Source: Marivibrio halodurans (GTDB lineage Bacteria; Pseudomonadota; Alphaproteobacteria; UBA8366; Aestuariispiraceae). Taken from it: DNA of 64,000 bases. The first letter of the stretch is position 1, and every line of letters starts with the position of its first letter. The notes under the pieces were generated by a model. It searched no databases. It saw only the letters and a list, made by a program, of their open reading frames with translations, and was not told the DNA's origin. Location: the NCBI RefSeq assembly GCF_017963645.1, contig NZ_JAGMWN010000004.1, forward strand, positions 372,001-436,000, in the 5' to 3' direction. A program made the translations under genes and the position numbers. Positions 48,949-58,915 of the stretch are shown piece by piece.

Positions 48949-50078
48949 TTCGCCTCGAAACCTTGCGTCTTGTCACCGAAGAGGAAGCGTGCCGGATCGC
49001 GTTCGATCTCCGTGGATATCCGCGCGAGCGAGGTGACGAGCGCCCGCATCTCCACCACGAGTTGGGTGAATTCATAAAGGCCGGTATTGGTGAAGGTGTT
49101 CACCGGCTCACGCGCATCCGCGATCAAGGCGGCCGCCTGGTCAGCCGCCGTGGCGATATTGTCGGCCGCACCCTTGAGATCGGCCGTTATGGCGCGGACA
49201 TCGCGCACCGCGCGTTCCGTCTCGTCGGCGATCGGACCGGCATGCGGCTCGATATCCCGCGCGATGCGGCCGACGCTCTCCATGGTCCGCCCCGTCTCAT
49301 TCACGACCGGGCGGGCCGCCTCGATCAAATCGGCTGCCTCCCGGGTCATGCGGTCGGCGTTGGCCAGGGTCTTTTGCAGGGAGTCGGCGATGCCGTCGCT
49401 TCGCTTCGAGAAATTGGCGATCAGCGTCTCGGCTTCCGCCGTGGTGCGGCGAATTTGGGCGAGGGTGCCGGCGGTCTCCGCCAGCGTCGCTTGGATATCG
49501 TCGGACGAATCGGCAAGCGCGCCGGTGAAGGTCGCGAGATTGGCCAGCGTCTCCTCCAGGTTCCTGCGGTTGCGATCATTCATGATCCCGCGCGCCTGAT
49601 CGACCAGCCCGATGAAACGGTTGAGGAGTTCCGGCGCCCGGTCGATCACCTCCTGGATCTGGGAAGGGGCGGAGGGAATCGTCGGATGACGCTCACCCGG
49701 CCCGGCGGTCAGGGCGGGCGCATCGTTCGACCCGCCGGCGATCTGCACATAGGCGACGCCTGTTATGCCCTGGAACTCCAGGCTGGCGGTCGCGTCCTGC
49801 TTGATCGGCGTATCCTCCGGCACCTCGATCGTGACCCGCACCTCCTCCACATTGTCGGGATTGATCCGCATGTCGGTGACGATCCCAACCGGAATGCCGC
49901 GATAGCGCACCGGATTACCCGGTTTCAAACCGGAAACCGACCCCTCGAAGAAAATATCGTAGGCGACCTGTTCGTCGTCCAGATCGACGCCCGCCAACCA
50001 GACGATGCCCGCCAGTGCCGCCACCAGGAATGCGAGCACGAACGCCCCGACCAGGATATAGCTTGCCCGCGTCTCCAT
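48945..50078 (-). CDS. mlaD: MCE/MlaD-family lipid-binding protein
   Basis: Periplasmic lipid shuttle anchored to the MlaE permease, 377 aa. One N-terminal TM (YILVGAFVLAFLVAALAGIV), the MCE domain (about 40-125: YDIFFEGSVSGLKPGNPVRY, RGIPVGIVTDMRINPDN, LEFQGITGVAYVQIAG), then a long helical C-terminus (about 140-370) with Ala/Asp-rich heptads that may form a needle-like coiled coil. Order is permease, ATPase, MCE, lipoprotein. The long helix makes it more like Pqi/Yeb-type or plant TGD2 than E. coli MlaD (183 aa). Confidence 0.93.
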   Translation of the reverse strand: METRASYILVGAFVLAFLVAALAGIVWLAGVDLDDEQVAYDIFFEGSVSGLKPGNPVRYRGIPVGIVTDMRINPDNVEEVRVTIEVPEDTPIKQDATASLEFQGITGVAYVQIAGGSNDAPALTAGPGERHPTIPSAPSQIQEVIDRAPELLNRFIGLVDQARGIMNDRNRRNLEETLANLATFTGALADSSDDIQATLAETAGTLAQIRRTTAEAETLIANFSKRSDGIADSLQKTLANADRMTREAADLIEAARPVVNETGRTMESVGRIARDIEPHAGPIADETERAVRDVRAITADLKGAADNIATAADQAAALIADAREPVNTFTNTGLYEFTQLVVEMRALVTSLARISTEIERDPARFLFGDKTQGFEAK

Positions 50079-50149
50079 CGCGCCTCACCCTTGCTTCCCG
50101 GCGCGACCCGCCGAGCGGCCGCGCCGCCGATCGTCCATGCGAGGAGAGG

Positions 50150-50968
50150 TCATGCGCCGGCGCCGCCGATCGCGCGTGCCCGGGGCCCGTGGAAATATTC
50201 CTTCAGCCACGGATGATCATCCTTCATGTGTTCCGCCATGGTAGCCACGCGAACTTGTTTGTCCACCAAGGCCGCTATTCGATCGCAGACCGTGGCGAGA
50301 CTGTCGAGATCATGCGTCACCATGAAGACAGTTAGGCCGAGCGACCCCTGCAGCGAGGCGATCAATTCATCGAATCGCGCCGCGCCGATCGGGTCCAGTC
50401 CCGCCGTCGGCTCGTCCAGGAACACTATCTCCGGATCGAGAGCCAGGGCGCGTGCCAGGCCGGCGCGCTTGCGCATGCCGCCCGACAGTTCGGAGGGCAG
50501 CTTCTCCCCCGCATCCGGCGGCAGACCGACCATAGCGATCTTAAGCGCCGCCAATTCATCCATCAGCCGGGGCGCGAGGTCGAGATGCTCGCGCATGCCG
50601 ACCTGGATGTTCTCCGCCACCGTCAGGGAGGAGAACAGCGCGCCGTCCTGGAACAACACGCCCGCGCGCGTATTCAGCGCGCGGCGCCCGCGCGCGCCGA
50701 TGGCCCAGACATCCTGGCCCAGCAAGTCGATTCGCCCGGCGGTGGGCCGCTGCAGGCCGACAATCTCGCGCAGCAGCACCGACTTGCCGCTGCCGGAGCC
50801 GCCGACGACGCCCAACACCTCGCCGCGGTAAACGTCCAGGTCGAGGTCGTCATGAATGACCTGGGCACCGAATTGGGTGCGCAGCCCCTCGATCCGGATG
50901 ACGGGATCGGTCATCCCGTCACCGTCCGCCGCGCGAATGGGGGCGGCCGGAGCGTCGTGAACCGCCAT
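50150..50968 (-). CDS. mlaF: MlaF-type ABC ATPase of the lipid transporter
   Basis: 272 aa ATP-binding subunit. Walker A VVGGSGSGKSVLLREIVGL, Q-loop region LLGQDVWAIGARGRRA, signature LPSELSGGMRKRAGLARALA, Walker B EIVFLDEPTAGLDPIGAARF, H-loop VFMVTHDLDSLATVCDRIAA. The LSGGM-x-KR variant is the Mla/Ttg2 form. The ATG at 50968, three bases after the permease stop, is used; the ATG at 50914 is possible. It powers phospholipid movement between inner and outer membranes. Confidence 0.95.
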   Translation of the reverse strand: MAVHDAPAAPIRAADGDGMTDPVIRIEGLRTQFGAQVIHDDLDLDVYRGEVLGVVGGSGSGKSVLLREIVGLQRPTAGRIDLLGQDVWAIGARGRRALNTRAGVLFQDGALFSSLTVAENIQVGMREHLDLAPRLMDELAALKIAMVGLPPDAGEKLPSELSGGMRKRAGLARALALDPEIVFLDEPTAGLDPIGAARFDELIASLQGSLGLTVFMVTHDLDSLATVCDRIAALVDKQVRVATMAEHMKDDHPWLKEYFHGPRARAIGGAGA

Positions 50969-50971
50969 CGC

Positions 50972-52108
50972 CTAGATCCCAAGGACGGAGAAAAGAATGG
51001 CGAAGGCCGCCGTCGCCACGATCACCAGAAAGATGGACTCGACGACGGAGAGCGTCGTTTGCCGCCCCACGCTTTCCGCCGTGCGCCGGACACGCAGTCC
51101 CTCGTAGCAGCCGACCATGGCGATGATATAGGCATGCACCGGCGCCTTGACGAGGCCGACCAGGACGTCGCCCAGATCGATCGCCTCCTTCAATTGCGAG
51201 AGAAAACGCGCCGGCGTCAGATCGAGCGCCACCATCGTCATCACCGCCCCGCCCAGGATGCCCGCGACATCCGACCAGATGGTCAGGATCGGCAAGGTCA
51301 GCATCAGCGCCAGCACGCGCGGAATCACCAGAACCTCGATCGGGTCGAGGCCGAGCGTACCCATGGCGTCGATCTCCTCCGTCACTTTCATGGTGCCGAT
51401 CTGGGCGGTGAAGGCGGAGCCGGAGCGCCCGGCGATCATGATCGCGGTGAGCAGCACCCCGATCTCCCGCGTGATCGAGAGACCGAGGAGATTGACCGTA
51501 TAGACCTCCGCCCCGAACTGCGTCAGTTGATCCGACATCAGATAGGCCAGCACCACCCCGATCAGGAAGGAGAGCAGCCCCACGATCGGCAAGGCGTTCA
51601 GGCCCGTGATCTCGATCTGCGTCACCAACGCCTTGGGACGCAACCGGCGCGGATCGAGCAAGGTGCGCAGGAAGACGATCGTCACCATGCCATGGAAATT
51701 CAACAGTTGCTTGCCGTGATCGAGCGCATCGAAAAGCCCGCGACCAAGCCCTTCGAGCCAGGCGAACGGGCCCACCCTTTCGGTATGGCCCCCCTTCGGC
51801 CCGTCGGCATGGATTCGAGCGACAATCTCGATCAAGGGGCGATGCGCGTCGCGCACGCCCGTCACCTCGATCTGACGACCCTCGGCGCGCAACCGCGCGA
51901 TCAGTCGGAACAGCAGCCACGCCCCCGCCGTGTCCAGCCGCGCGATGCCGGAGAGATCGACACTCATGTCACCGGGCGGCATCCCGTCCATCCGCGCGAG
52001 ATGGCGCTCGATCGCGCCGCTTCGCGCGATCGTCCACTGTCCGCGCGCCCGAAGAAACGCCGCACCATCCGGCGCGGGCTCAACCCAGCCCGCGCTCTCC
52101 TCGGTCAT
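50972..52108 (-). CDS. mlaE: MlaE-type permease fused to an N-terminal STAS domain
   Basis: 378 aa; ATG at 52108 with GGAG nine bases upstream. Residues 10-110 are an STAS domain ([20 protein letters not shown]), equivalent to the separate MlaB of E. coli, followed by the MlaE permease (about 125-378) with [60 protein letters not shown] and a C-terminal [16 protein letters not shown]. Such fusions are common in alphaproteobacteria. First gene of the operon; divergent from apt. Confidence 0.95.
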   Translation of the reverse strand: MTEESAGWVEPAPDGAAFLRARGQWTIARSGAIERHLARMDGMPPGDMSVDLSGIARLDTAGAWLLFRLIARLRAEGRQIEVTGVRDAHRPLIEIVARIHADGPKGGHTERVGPFAWLEGLGRGLFDALDHGKQLLNFHGMVTIVFLRTLLDPRRLRPKALVTQIEITGLNALPIVGLLSFLIGVVLAYLMSDQLTQFGAEVYTVNLLGLSITREIGVLLTAIMIAGRSGSAFTAQIGTMKVTEEIDAMGTLGLDPIEVLVIPRVLALMLTLPILTIWSDVAGILGGAVMTMVALDLTPARFLSQLKEAIDLGDVLVGLVKAPVHAYIIAMVGCYEGLRVRRTAESVGRQTTLSVVESIFLVIVATAAFAILFSVLGI

Positions 52109-52172
52109 GCTATCGGACTCCGCCACTGAGCGCCCTCGCCCGGCCGGCGATCCGGCCCCTGTCCTGTCACCC

Positions 52173-52197
52173 ACCCGCGCGCCGGTCGCGCGCGGGT
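52173..52197. promoter_or_regulatory. 9-bp inverted repeat in the mlaE/apt divergent region
   Basis: ACCCGCGCG (52173-52181) and CGCGCGGGT (52189-52197) with a 7-base spacer, between the divergent mlaE and apt starts. A possible operator or leader hairpin; no further support. Confidence 0.4.
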
Positions 52198-52284
52198 CAT
52201 GGTAAGGGAGCGCCGTTGCCGCACGCCGCGACACTCGCTACGCTCCGGCTTTACCCTGAAACGATCGGAAGATTAGACGCGCTC

Positions 52285-52800
52285 ATGGACCTCAAGCAAC
52301 ATATCCGCACGATCCCGGATTTCCCGAAGCCGGGCATCCTGTTCTACGATATCTCGACGCTGCTCGCGCACAATGCGGCGTGGCGCGCCTGCGTGGAGCA
52401 ATTGGCGGAGAAGGTCCGCCCCTGGAAGCCGCAGAAGCTGGTCGGCATCGAATCGCGCGGCTTCCTGACCGCCGCGCCGCTGGCGCTCGAACTGGGGCTC
52501 GGTTTCACCATGGTTCGCAAGCGCGGCAAGTTGCCGGGCGAGACCGTCAGCTATGTCTATGAACTGGAATACGGCACCGACACCGTGGAAATCCAGGCGG
52601 ATGCGATCACCCCGGGCGAGCGTGTCGTCATCCTGGACGACCTGATGGCGACCGGCGGGACGATGGCGGCCTCCGTCGATCTGGTCCGCAAGGTCGGCGG
52701 CGAGGTCGCCGGCGCGGCCTGCATCATCGAACTGACCGGGCTGGGCGGCCGGGACGAATTGGGCGTGCCCTTCGAATCGCTGATTCAGTACGAGGAATAG
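52285..52800 (+). CDS. apt: Adenine phosphoribosyltransferase
   Basis: Purine salvage: adenine + PRPP to AMP. 171 aa from the ATG at 52285. [20 protein letters not shown] followed by DIS is the classical Apt start; [40 protein letters not shown] with the catalytic loop, and the PRPP motif [15 protein letters not shown] are all present. Normal length. Convergent with the amidase gene. Confidence 0.97.
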   Translation: MDLKQHIRTIPDFPKPGILFYDISTLLAHNAAWRACVEQLAEKVRPWKPQKLVGIESRGFLTAAPLALELGLGFTMVRKRGKLPGETVSYVYELEYGTDTVEIQADAITPGERVVILDDLMATGGTMAASVDLVRKVGGEVAGAACIIELTGLGGRDELGVPFESLIQYEE

Positions 52801-52847
52801 GGCCGGGAAGGGGCACCCCCCTCTTCACCGCCCCATTCCAACCCTCC

Positions 52848-54047
52848 CTACGCGATCTCCGCCAGCCCGGAATGGGCCTCGCCGCACAGGCTTTCCGCCA
52901 GATGCAGCAGCCATTCGTCGCGCCCATGTGCGGCAATCAGGGACAGGCCGACGGGCATGCCCTCCAACCGGCCGACCGGCAGGCTGACCTGCGGATTGCC
53001 GGAAAGCGGCGTCATGCCGGAGTTCTGAAGCACGCGATAGCGGAAACTCTCCAATGCCTCCGCGCTCCGACCCACCTCCGGGGCGGGACCGGGCGCGGTC
53101 GGAATGACGATCAGGCTATCGCCCGTCAGAAGCTCCACGAAGCGCGCACGCACCTGGGCGCGAACCCTCTCTGCCTCCGCCCGGTCGGCGTCGCTCAACG
53201 TCGCGATCCACTCCATGCGCTCCGCCACGCCGGGTCCGAAGCGCGGGTTGAATTCGGCGATCCAATCCTTGTGCGCGCGATGGATTTCCCAACCTTGCGC
53301 GATCCGGAAGGGCATGAACCAGGGCTTCAGGCCATCCGGGGCGAGAAGAACCTCCTCCGGCGCGCCGAAACGCCCTTCCAAGGCCCGCATGGCATGGGCC
53401 AGCGCCGCCTTCGTGCCGGGATCGCATAGCGCCCAGATATCGCTTGGTACGATCAGGCGCGCCGGTCGACTCTCATCCGGCGCATAGTCCTCGATCAAGA
53501 CCTTGCCGACGCGATGGAACAATGCCGGATCGCGCGCGAACCAGCCGATCGTGTCGAAACTGGGGGCAAGCGGCATCACCCCTTCCAGGGCGATGCGCCC
53601 ATGCGTCGGCCGAATGCCGAAGAGACCGCAGAAACTGGCGGGCACCCGGACCGAGCCGCCGGTATCCGTCCCCAGCGAGAAATCGGCCAGCCCACCCGCC
53701 ACGGCGGACGCCGATCCGCTGGACGACCCGCCCGGAATGCGGCCGATGGCGTTCGGATTCTGTGGCGTGCCGTAATGCGGATTCTCGCCGTTTATGGAAT
53801 AGGCGAGCTCGTCCGTATGCGTCTTCCCGCGCAGGTCGGCGCCCGCCGACAGCAACCGGTCGACCACCGGCGCATTGCGATTGGCGGGCGGATGCGTGCG
53901 CCCCCAATCGGGGTTACCGCAATGGCTGACCCGCCCCTGGATATTGAAAAGATCCTTCATCGCGAAGGTCGTGCCGGCAAGCGGCCCCTCGGCCGCGCCG
54001 TCGATCGCGAGGTCGGGATCGATGAAGCAATTGAGCGGATCGCGCAA
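52848..54047 (-). CDS. Amidase signature family hydrolase
   Basis: 399 aa Ser-cisSer-Lys amidase. Catalytic Lys31 in FAMKDLFNIQG, Gly/Ser-rich motif RIPGGSSSGSASAVAGG with the cis-Ser (about 108-109), and nucleophile Ser132 in GTDTGGSVRVPA. The family hydrolyses many amides, including GatA-type, malonamidate and aryl acetamides; it is shorter than GatA (about 480). Lies 47 bases downstream of the type I secretion adaptor on the same strand. A functional link with secretion is not expected. Confidence 0.93.
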   Translation of the reverse strand: MRDPLNCFIDPDLAIDGAAEGPLAGTTFAMKDLFNIQGRVSHCGNPDWGRTHPPANRNAPVVDRLLSAGADLRGKTHTDELAYSINGENPHYGTPQNPNAIGRIPGGSSSGSASAVAGGLADFSLGTDTGGSVRVPASFCGLFGIRPTHGRIALEGVMPLAPSFDTIGWFARDPALFHRVGKVLIEDYAPDESRPARLIVPSDIWALCDPGTKAALAHAMRALEGRFGAPEEVLLAPDGLKPWFMPFRIAQGWEIHRAHKDWIAEFNPRFGPGVAERMEWIATLSDADRAEAERVRAQVRARFVELLTGDSLIVIPTAPGPAPEVGRSAEALESFRYRVLQNSGMTPLSGNPQVSLPVGRLEGMPVGLSLIAAHGRDEWLLHLAESLCGEAHSGLAEIA

Positions 54048-54094
54048 GACGGCGCCCCTTCCCTTGATTGGACACGCGGCAGGCGCGCGTCTTC

Positions 54095-55411
54095 TTATTT
54101 TTCGCGCAACGCGTTCTGCTTCGCCTTGATGATCGGCTTCAGGAGATATTGAAGAACGGTCTTCTCCCCGGTCAGGATATCGACGGTCGCCGTCATGCCG
54201 GGAATGATCGGCTTGTCCTCGCCCAGGCTGTTCTGCGTCGTGCGCAGACGGATACGGTAATAGCTGGCGCCCTCCTCGTCGACGAGCGTGTCGGCGCTGA
54301 TATCGATCAATTCGGCATCCAGGCCGCCATAGACGGAATAGTCGTAGGCGCTGACCTTCACCGTGGCCGGCAAACCGCGATAGAGTTGCGCGCGATCCGA
54401 CGGCTTGATCCGTGCCTCGACCACCAGATTATCACCGAGCGGGACGATCTCCGCCACTGGGTCGCCGGCGCGGACCACACCACCCAACGTGTTGATGACG
54501 AGCTTGTTGACCGTGCCGCGCACCGGCGAGCGCACCTCGGTTCGCTCCGCCCGGTCGACGCCGGCCTCGATCTCCTCCTGCACGCGCGTCGCCTCGACCC
54601 GCACTTCATTGAGCTCCTGCTGCGCCTCGGTGCGGAAGGTGGTGCGCTTTTCCTCGATCCGTCGCTCGGCCTCGCTGATCGCGCTGCGCGTGCGCGGAAT
54701 GGCAAGCTCGACGCTCTGGATCTCGCTGCGAAGCTCCTGCAGCTTCTGCTCGATCCGCAGCAATTCGATGCGCGAGGAGGCCCCCTGTTCCACCAGTGGG
54801 CGCGTCAGCGCCTCCTCCTGCTGGGCAAGCGACAGAGCCTCCTTCGCCTGCGTGACCTTGGCGTTGAGCTCCTGCAATTCCTGACGTTTCTGGGTCCGCT
54901 GATCCTCCAGGATGCTGATTTGCTGCTGGAACTGCTGGCGGCGGGATTCGAACAGCAATTGCTCGTTCCGAACGACCTCGGGCGAGGTCTGGCGCAATTC
55001 CTCGGGGAAGGAGAGACTTTGCATCCCTTGCGCCTCCGCCGAGAGACGGACCGCCTTGGCGCGCAGATTGCGGAAGACCTTGAGCTTTTCGGAAAGCTGC
55101 GCCTCGGCGGAACGGTTCTCGATCCGCATCAACACCGTGCCCTCCTGCACGACCTCGCCTTCCTCGACCAGGATTTCGGTGATGATGCCGCCCTCGAAAT
55201 GCTGGACGGTCTTGGTCTGGCCGGACGGGACGATCTTGCCCTCGCCGCGTGTCACCTCCTCCAACGTTGCATTATGCGCCCAGAGCAGGAAGGTGACGAA
55301 GAAGGCGCCCACCGCGAACAGCATGACATGCGCGACGCGGCTGGCCCCACGGCCGGGACCCCGGCCCTCCTCGATATCGGCGATTTCGTCTTCCCAGCGT
55401 CCGGTGGTCAT
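54095..55411 (-). CDS. Type I secretion periplasmic adaptor (HlyD/LapC family)
   Basis: 438 aa. Short cytoplasmic N-terminus, one TM (VMLFAVGAFFVTFLLWAHNA), then the HlyD core: ATLEEVTRGEGKIVPSGQTK, TVQHFEGGIITEILVEEGEV, VVQEGTVLMRIENRSAEAQL; a long coiled-coil hairpin rich in Gln/Glu/Leu (about 95-290); the barrel domain with DRAQLYRGLPATVKVSAYDY and the C-terminal IIPGMTATVDILTGEKTVLQ, YLLKP signature. Bridges the ABC exporter to TolC. The TolC gene is not in the window. 52 bases after the ABC gene. Confidence 0.95.
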   Translation of the reverse strand: MTTGRWEDEIADIEEGRGPGRGASRVAHVMLFAVGAFFVTFLLWAHNATLEEVTRGEGKIVPSGQTKTVQHFEGGIITEILVEEGEVVQEGTVLMRIENRSAEAQLSEKLKVFRNLRAKAVRLSAEAQGMQSLSFPEELRQTSPEVVRNEQLLFESRRQQFQQQISILEDQRTQKRQELQELNAKVTQAKEALSLAQQEEALTRPLVEQGASSRIELLRIEQKLQELRSEIQSVELAIPRTRSAISEAERRIEEKRTTFRTEAQQELNEVRVEATRVQEEIEAGVDRAERTEVRSPVRGTVNKLVINTLGGVVRAGDPVAEIVPLGDNLVVEARIKPSDRAQLYRGLPATVKVSAYDYSVYGGLDAELIDISADTLVDEEGASYYRIRLRTTQNSLGEDKPIIPGMTATVDILTGEKTVLQYLLKPIIKAKQNALREK

Positions 55412-55462
55412 CTCTCGTCCGATCCGTTACGCGTCCGTTTCCGCCCGCCCCACGACGGTCGG

Positions 55463-58400
55463 TCAGGTACGCGCCGTCTGGATACGCCCCGCATTGAGCG
55501 CCTCCATCACGATATCCTTCGGCCCGTCGGCCACGATGCGCCCGCCATCCATGACGATCAGCCGGTCCACCAAGCTCAGAAGCGAGCCCCGGTGCGTCAC
55601 CAGGATCAAGGTCTTGTTGGCGAGTATGGTGCCGAGACGCGCCTTGAACCGGGCCTCGGTGGTATTGTCCATCGCGCTCGTCGGTTCGTCCAGCACCAGC
55701 ATGGGCGGGTCGAGCAACAGCGCGCGCGCCACCGAGATCGCCTGACGCTGACCGCCGGAGAGCGACGCCCCGCGCTCGCCCACCGGCATGTCGAGGCCGA
55801 GCGGATGGCGCGAGATGAACTCGTCCACGCCGGCGATCCGCGCGGCGCGCAGAATCGTCTGATCGTCGGCATAGGGCGCGCCGAGCGCGATATTCTCGCG
55901 CACCGTGCCCCAGAAAAGATAGACGTCCTGGGGCACCACGCCGATCGCGCGCCGCAGATCCGCCGGATCGACCTGACGGGTATCGGTACCGTCCACCAGG
56001 ACCGACCCCTCGTCCGGGTCGTAGAGGCCGAGGATCAGCCGCTCCAACGTGGATTTACCGGAGCCGATGCGGCCGATCACGCCGATCTTCTCGCCCGCCT
56101 CGATCTTGAAGGTAACGTCGTTCAGCGCCTGGGTCTTCGCCTCCGGATAGGTGAAGGAGACGTTCTTGAACTCGATATTGCCGTTGAAGCTGGGCCGGGT
56201 GACGAAGGACCGTCCTTCCGGGCGCTCCACCGGCGTCTTCATCATGCCGTCCAACGCGTGCAGCGCCTGCCGCGACTGGTGAAACCGGGTGGCGATGCCC
56301 GCGATTTGGGAGAGCGGGGCCAAGGCGCGACCCGACAGGATCGTGCAGGCGACCAGCGCGCCCGTCGTCATATTGCCTTCCTGGATCTCATAGACCCCGA
56401 CCACGACGACGGCGACCGTCACCATCTGCATCATCGAGCCGGAAAAGGTCATCGCCAGACTGGACCATCGATGCGCCAGCATGGCCGAGCGCGCGGTCTT
56501 GTCGACGAAGGTCTCCCAGGCGCGCTGCATGCGCCCCTCGGACCCCGTGGCCTTGATCGTCTCGACGCCGCTGATGGCCTCGATCAGGATGGCGTTCTTC
56601 TGCTGGCTTTCACGATGCGTCTCGCGCACCACGCGCTGCATCGGAATCTGCATCAACATGCCGACAATCACCGTGATAAAGACGATAAAAGCCGGGATGA
56701 CCACGATTTTCCAGGTTCCGATCACCGAGATGATCGCCAGAAACAGGAAGATGAAGGGCAGATCGATCAGCGACGTCATGGTCGAGGACGTGAAGAACTC
56801 GCGCAGATGCTCGAACTCGCGCAACTGGTTGGCGAGACCGCCGGCCGATGGCGGCCGGTTCGCCATCTTCATCCCCAGCATATGCTGGAAGAGACGCGAG
56901 GCGATGCGCGTATCCGCCGTCTTCCCCGCCACATCGACCAGATAGGCCCGCAGCAGCTTCAACAGGAAGTCGAAGGCATAGACGATCAGGATGCCGATCG
57001 CGAGGACCCACAGGGTCTCCTCGGCGAAATTCGGCACCACGCGGTCATAGACATTCATGACGAAGAGCGGATTCGCGATCACGAAGGCGTTGATCATGAT
57101 CGCGGCGATCATCACCTCGACATAGAGCTTCCAGGAGCCGAAGATCGTGCCCCAGAACCAGCCCTTGGGATCGGCGATGCGGGTTTCCTGCGCCCGTTGG
57201 TCATATTGGAATTCCGGCCGCGCGAAGAGCGCATAGCCGACATAATCCTGCGCCAGTTCCTGGTAATCGACGTCGCGGGCGCCCGCGCCCATTTCCGGCA
57301 GGATGATGGTGGCCTTGCCCTCCGAACGCTTCAGATGCGTCAGAACGCAGGCGCGCTGATTGTCGAGCAACAGCACGCAAGGCAGCGCAAGCTTGCCGAT
57401 GCCGTCCAGCGGCCGTCGGACCAGGCGCGCGGAAACGCCGGCGCGCTGAGCCGCGCGCACGAACAATTCCGGCGTCAGCATGCCGTCGACCAACGGCAGG
57501 CCGGAGGTCAGCCCCTCGGCAGAGATATTCCGGTCGAGCAAGGTGCACAGGATCGTCAACGATCCCAGCAGCGGATCGTCCTTGGTGCCAGGGCTCGGTT
57601 TGATATGCCAATTGCGCCGGGCTTTCTCGGCGCGCGCCTCATCCCCCGAGCCGTCTTCCCCGCCGCCGTCTTCCCCGCCGCCATCCTCCCGGTCGCCATA
57701 CGCGTCCACCGCCCGATCCTCGGCCTTGGGCATTTCGGATCGTTCGCCTTCGCGCCCGCGCCCCTCCGGCGGGGTCTCGTTCCGCGCGGCACCGGCGCCG
57801 AGTGCCTCGAGATATTCCTTCAGGTTTCGTTCGGAAAGGAGGTCTCGCTCGCCGCTGCCCGCATCGGGATCGCGCGACGGGGTCTTCTCCCGCGCCGGCG
57901 CGCCCTCTGCCTCTCTCGGGTCGAGAAGATCGCCGTCCCGGGGCCGCTCCTCTGTTGGCCGCCCCTGGGTCACGCCCGCGCGCCGCGCCGGCGCGTCCAG
58001 GGAATCCGGACGCGCTCGCGTCGTGCTCCCGTCCCCGGTCGCGTCCTCCCCCCCATCGGTAACGACGCTGTCCGTGGCGGCGGATTCACGCGTTTCCGGC
58101 TCGAAAGGGCTTGTATCCCAGCCGGGTCCATCGAGGTCCTCCCGATCGGCGCGCGCGCCCGATGCGGCGGCCGACGGCTCCGAGGTTCCGCCGACGAGCA
58201 TCTCACGCGGATCGGCATCCGCGCGAGGGCGTGCCGGAATCTCGAAATCGAAGGATGTATCCTCCTCCGTCTCCGCGTCGCGGGCACTTGGCATCGGCGC
58301 CGGCGCGGAAATCGGACGCGGCGCATCCGCACGCGCGCCCCCCTTCTTCGCGGGCCGGGCCAACCGGCCTTCCGGGTGCGGGCGCTGCTGGTCCGGTGAC

Positions 58401-58915
58401 GCTTGGCCAGCCGCCTGCGGTTTCGAGGCGATGGACGGCGGGCGACGCCCCGCCCCCGTTTTCGCCGCCGCGGCGGCCGAGGGGCTGGGCCTCTCGGTGC
58501 CGGAACGCTCGGGCGCGGCCCTGGGCGGTTGGGTGGGACGTGAGGTCCCCCCCTGACGGGACCCGCCGGTGTCGCGGGTCTCCTCCGGCGGTCGCTTCGG
58601 GGGGCGCGCGCCGGAGTTCGATTTCGCCCCCGATCCCAGGATATGGTCGACCGCCTCGGCCCCCGCCACCAGGCGCCCCCGCGAAGGAGGCGATTTACCG
58701 GAAGAACCGGATGTCCCCGACGGCCCGGCGCTCCCATCGCGCCGCGCCGCGCCCGCTCCGCCCCCCGCGCGGGGAGCGGCGGGCGCACGGGTCGGAGGAC
58801 GCCGGGGTGAATCCTCCATCATCGCGCGCGCGGCGATCGCTTCGAGGGAGTCGTCTTCCTCCTCCCCGTCCTCGGCCCCTCCGGGGCGGTTTCTATCGTC
58901 GTTCGCCATGCTCAC
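55463..58915 (-). CDS. Type I secretion ABC exporter with very long disordered N-terminus
   Basis: 1150 aa. Residues 446-575 are a C39-like domain without the catalytic Cys (substrate docking, not cleavage); TM domain about 595-880; NBD about 912-1140 with Walker A IGRIGSGKST (947-956), signature LSGGQRQ (1052-1058), Walker B PMLVLDEPTSAMD (from 1071) and H-loop His1108. This is the LapB/RTX exporter layout of about 720 aa. The preceding 440 residues are Ser/Pro/Arg/Gly/Asp/Glu-rich and apparently disordered, without TM segments. Starts at GTG (58915) or ATG (58909). Downstream of the RTX gene. Confidence 0.93.
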   Translation of the reverse strand: MSMANDDRNRPGGAEDGEEEDDSLEAIAARAMMEDSPRRPPTRAPAAPRAGGGAGAARRDGSAGPSGTSGSSGKSPPSRGRLVAGAEAVDHILGSGAKSNSGARPPKRPPEETRDTGGSRQGGTSRPTQPPRAAPERSGTERPSPSAAAAAKTGAGRRPPSIASKPQAAGQASPDQQRPHPEGRLARPAKKGGARADAPRPISAPAPMPSARDAETEEDTSFDFEIPARPRADADPREMLVGGTSEPSAAASGARADREDLDGPGWDTSPFEPETRESAATDSVVTDGGEDATGDGSTTRARPDSLDAPARRAGVTQGRPTEERPRDGDLLDPREAEGAPAREKTPSRDPDAGSGERDLLSERNLKEYLEALGAGAARNETPPEGRGREGERSEMPKAEDRAVDAYGDREDGGGEDGGGEDGSGDEARAEKARRNWHIKPSPGTKDDPLLGSLTILCTLLDRNISAEGLTSGLPLVDGMLTPELFVRAAQRAGVSARLVRRPLDGIGKLALPCVLLLDNQRACVLTHLKRSEGKATIILPEMGAGARDVDYQELAQDYVGYALFARPEFQYDQRAQETRIADPKGWFWGTIFGSWKLYVEVMIAAIMINAFVIANPLFVMNVYDRVVPNFAEETLWVLAIGILIVYAFDFLLKLLRAYLVDVAGKTADTRIASRLFQHMLGMKMANRPPSAGGLANQLREFEHLREFFTSSTMTSLIDLPFIFLFLAIISVIGTWKIVVIPAFIVFITVIVGMLMQIPMQRVVRETHRESQQKNAILIEAISGVETIKATGSEGRMQRAWETFVDKTARSAMLAHRWSSLAMTFSGSMMQMVTVAVVVVGVYEIQEGNMTTGALVACTILSGRALAPLSQIAGIATRFHQSRQALHALDGMMKTPVERPEGRSFVTRPSFNGNIEFKNVSFTYPEAKTQALNDVTFKIEAGEKIGVIGRIGSGKSTLERLILGLYDPDEGSVLVDGTDTRQVDPADLRRAIGVVPQDVYLFWGTVRENIALGAPYADDQTILRAARIAGVDEFISRHPLGLDMPVGERGASLSGGQRQAISVARALLLDPPMLVLDEPTSAMDNTTEARFKARLGTILANKTLILVTHRGSLLSLVDRLIVMDGGRIVADGPKDIVMEALNAGRIQTART

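Noticed and set aside
54068-58399. 1443-residue plus-strand reading frame
   Set aside because: It runs antisense through the type I adaptor and exporter genes; its Arg/His/Asp-rich composition is what the complement of GC-rich coding DNA gives, and it has no recognisable domain.
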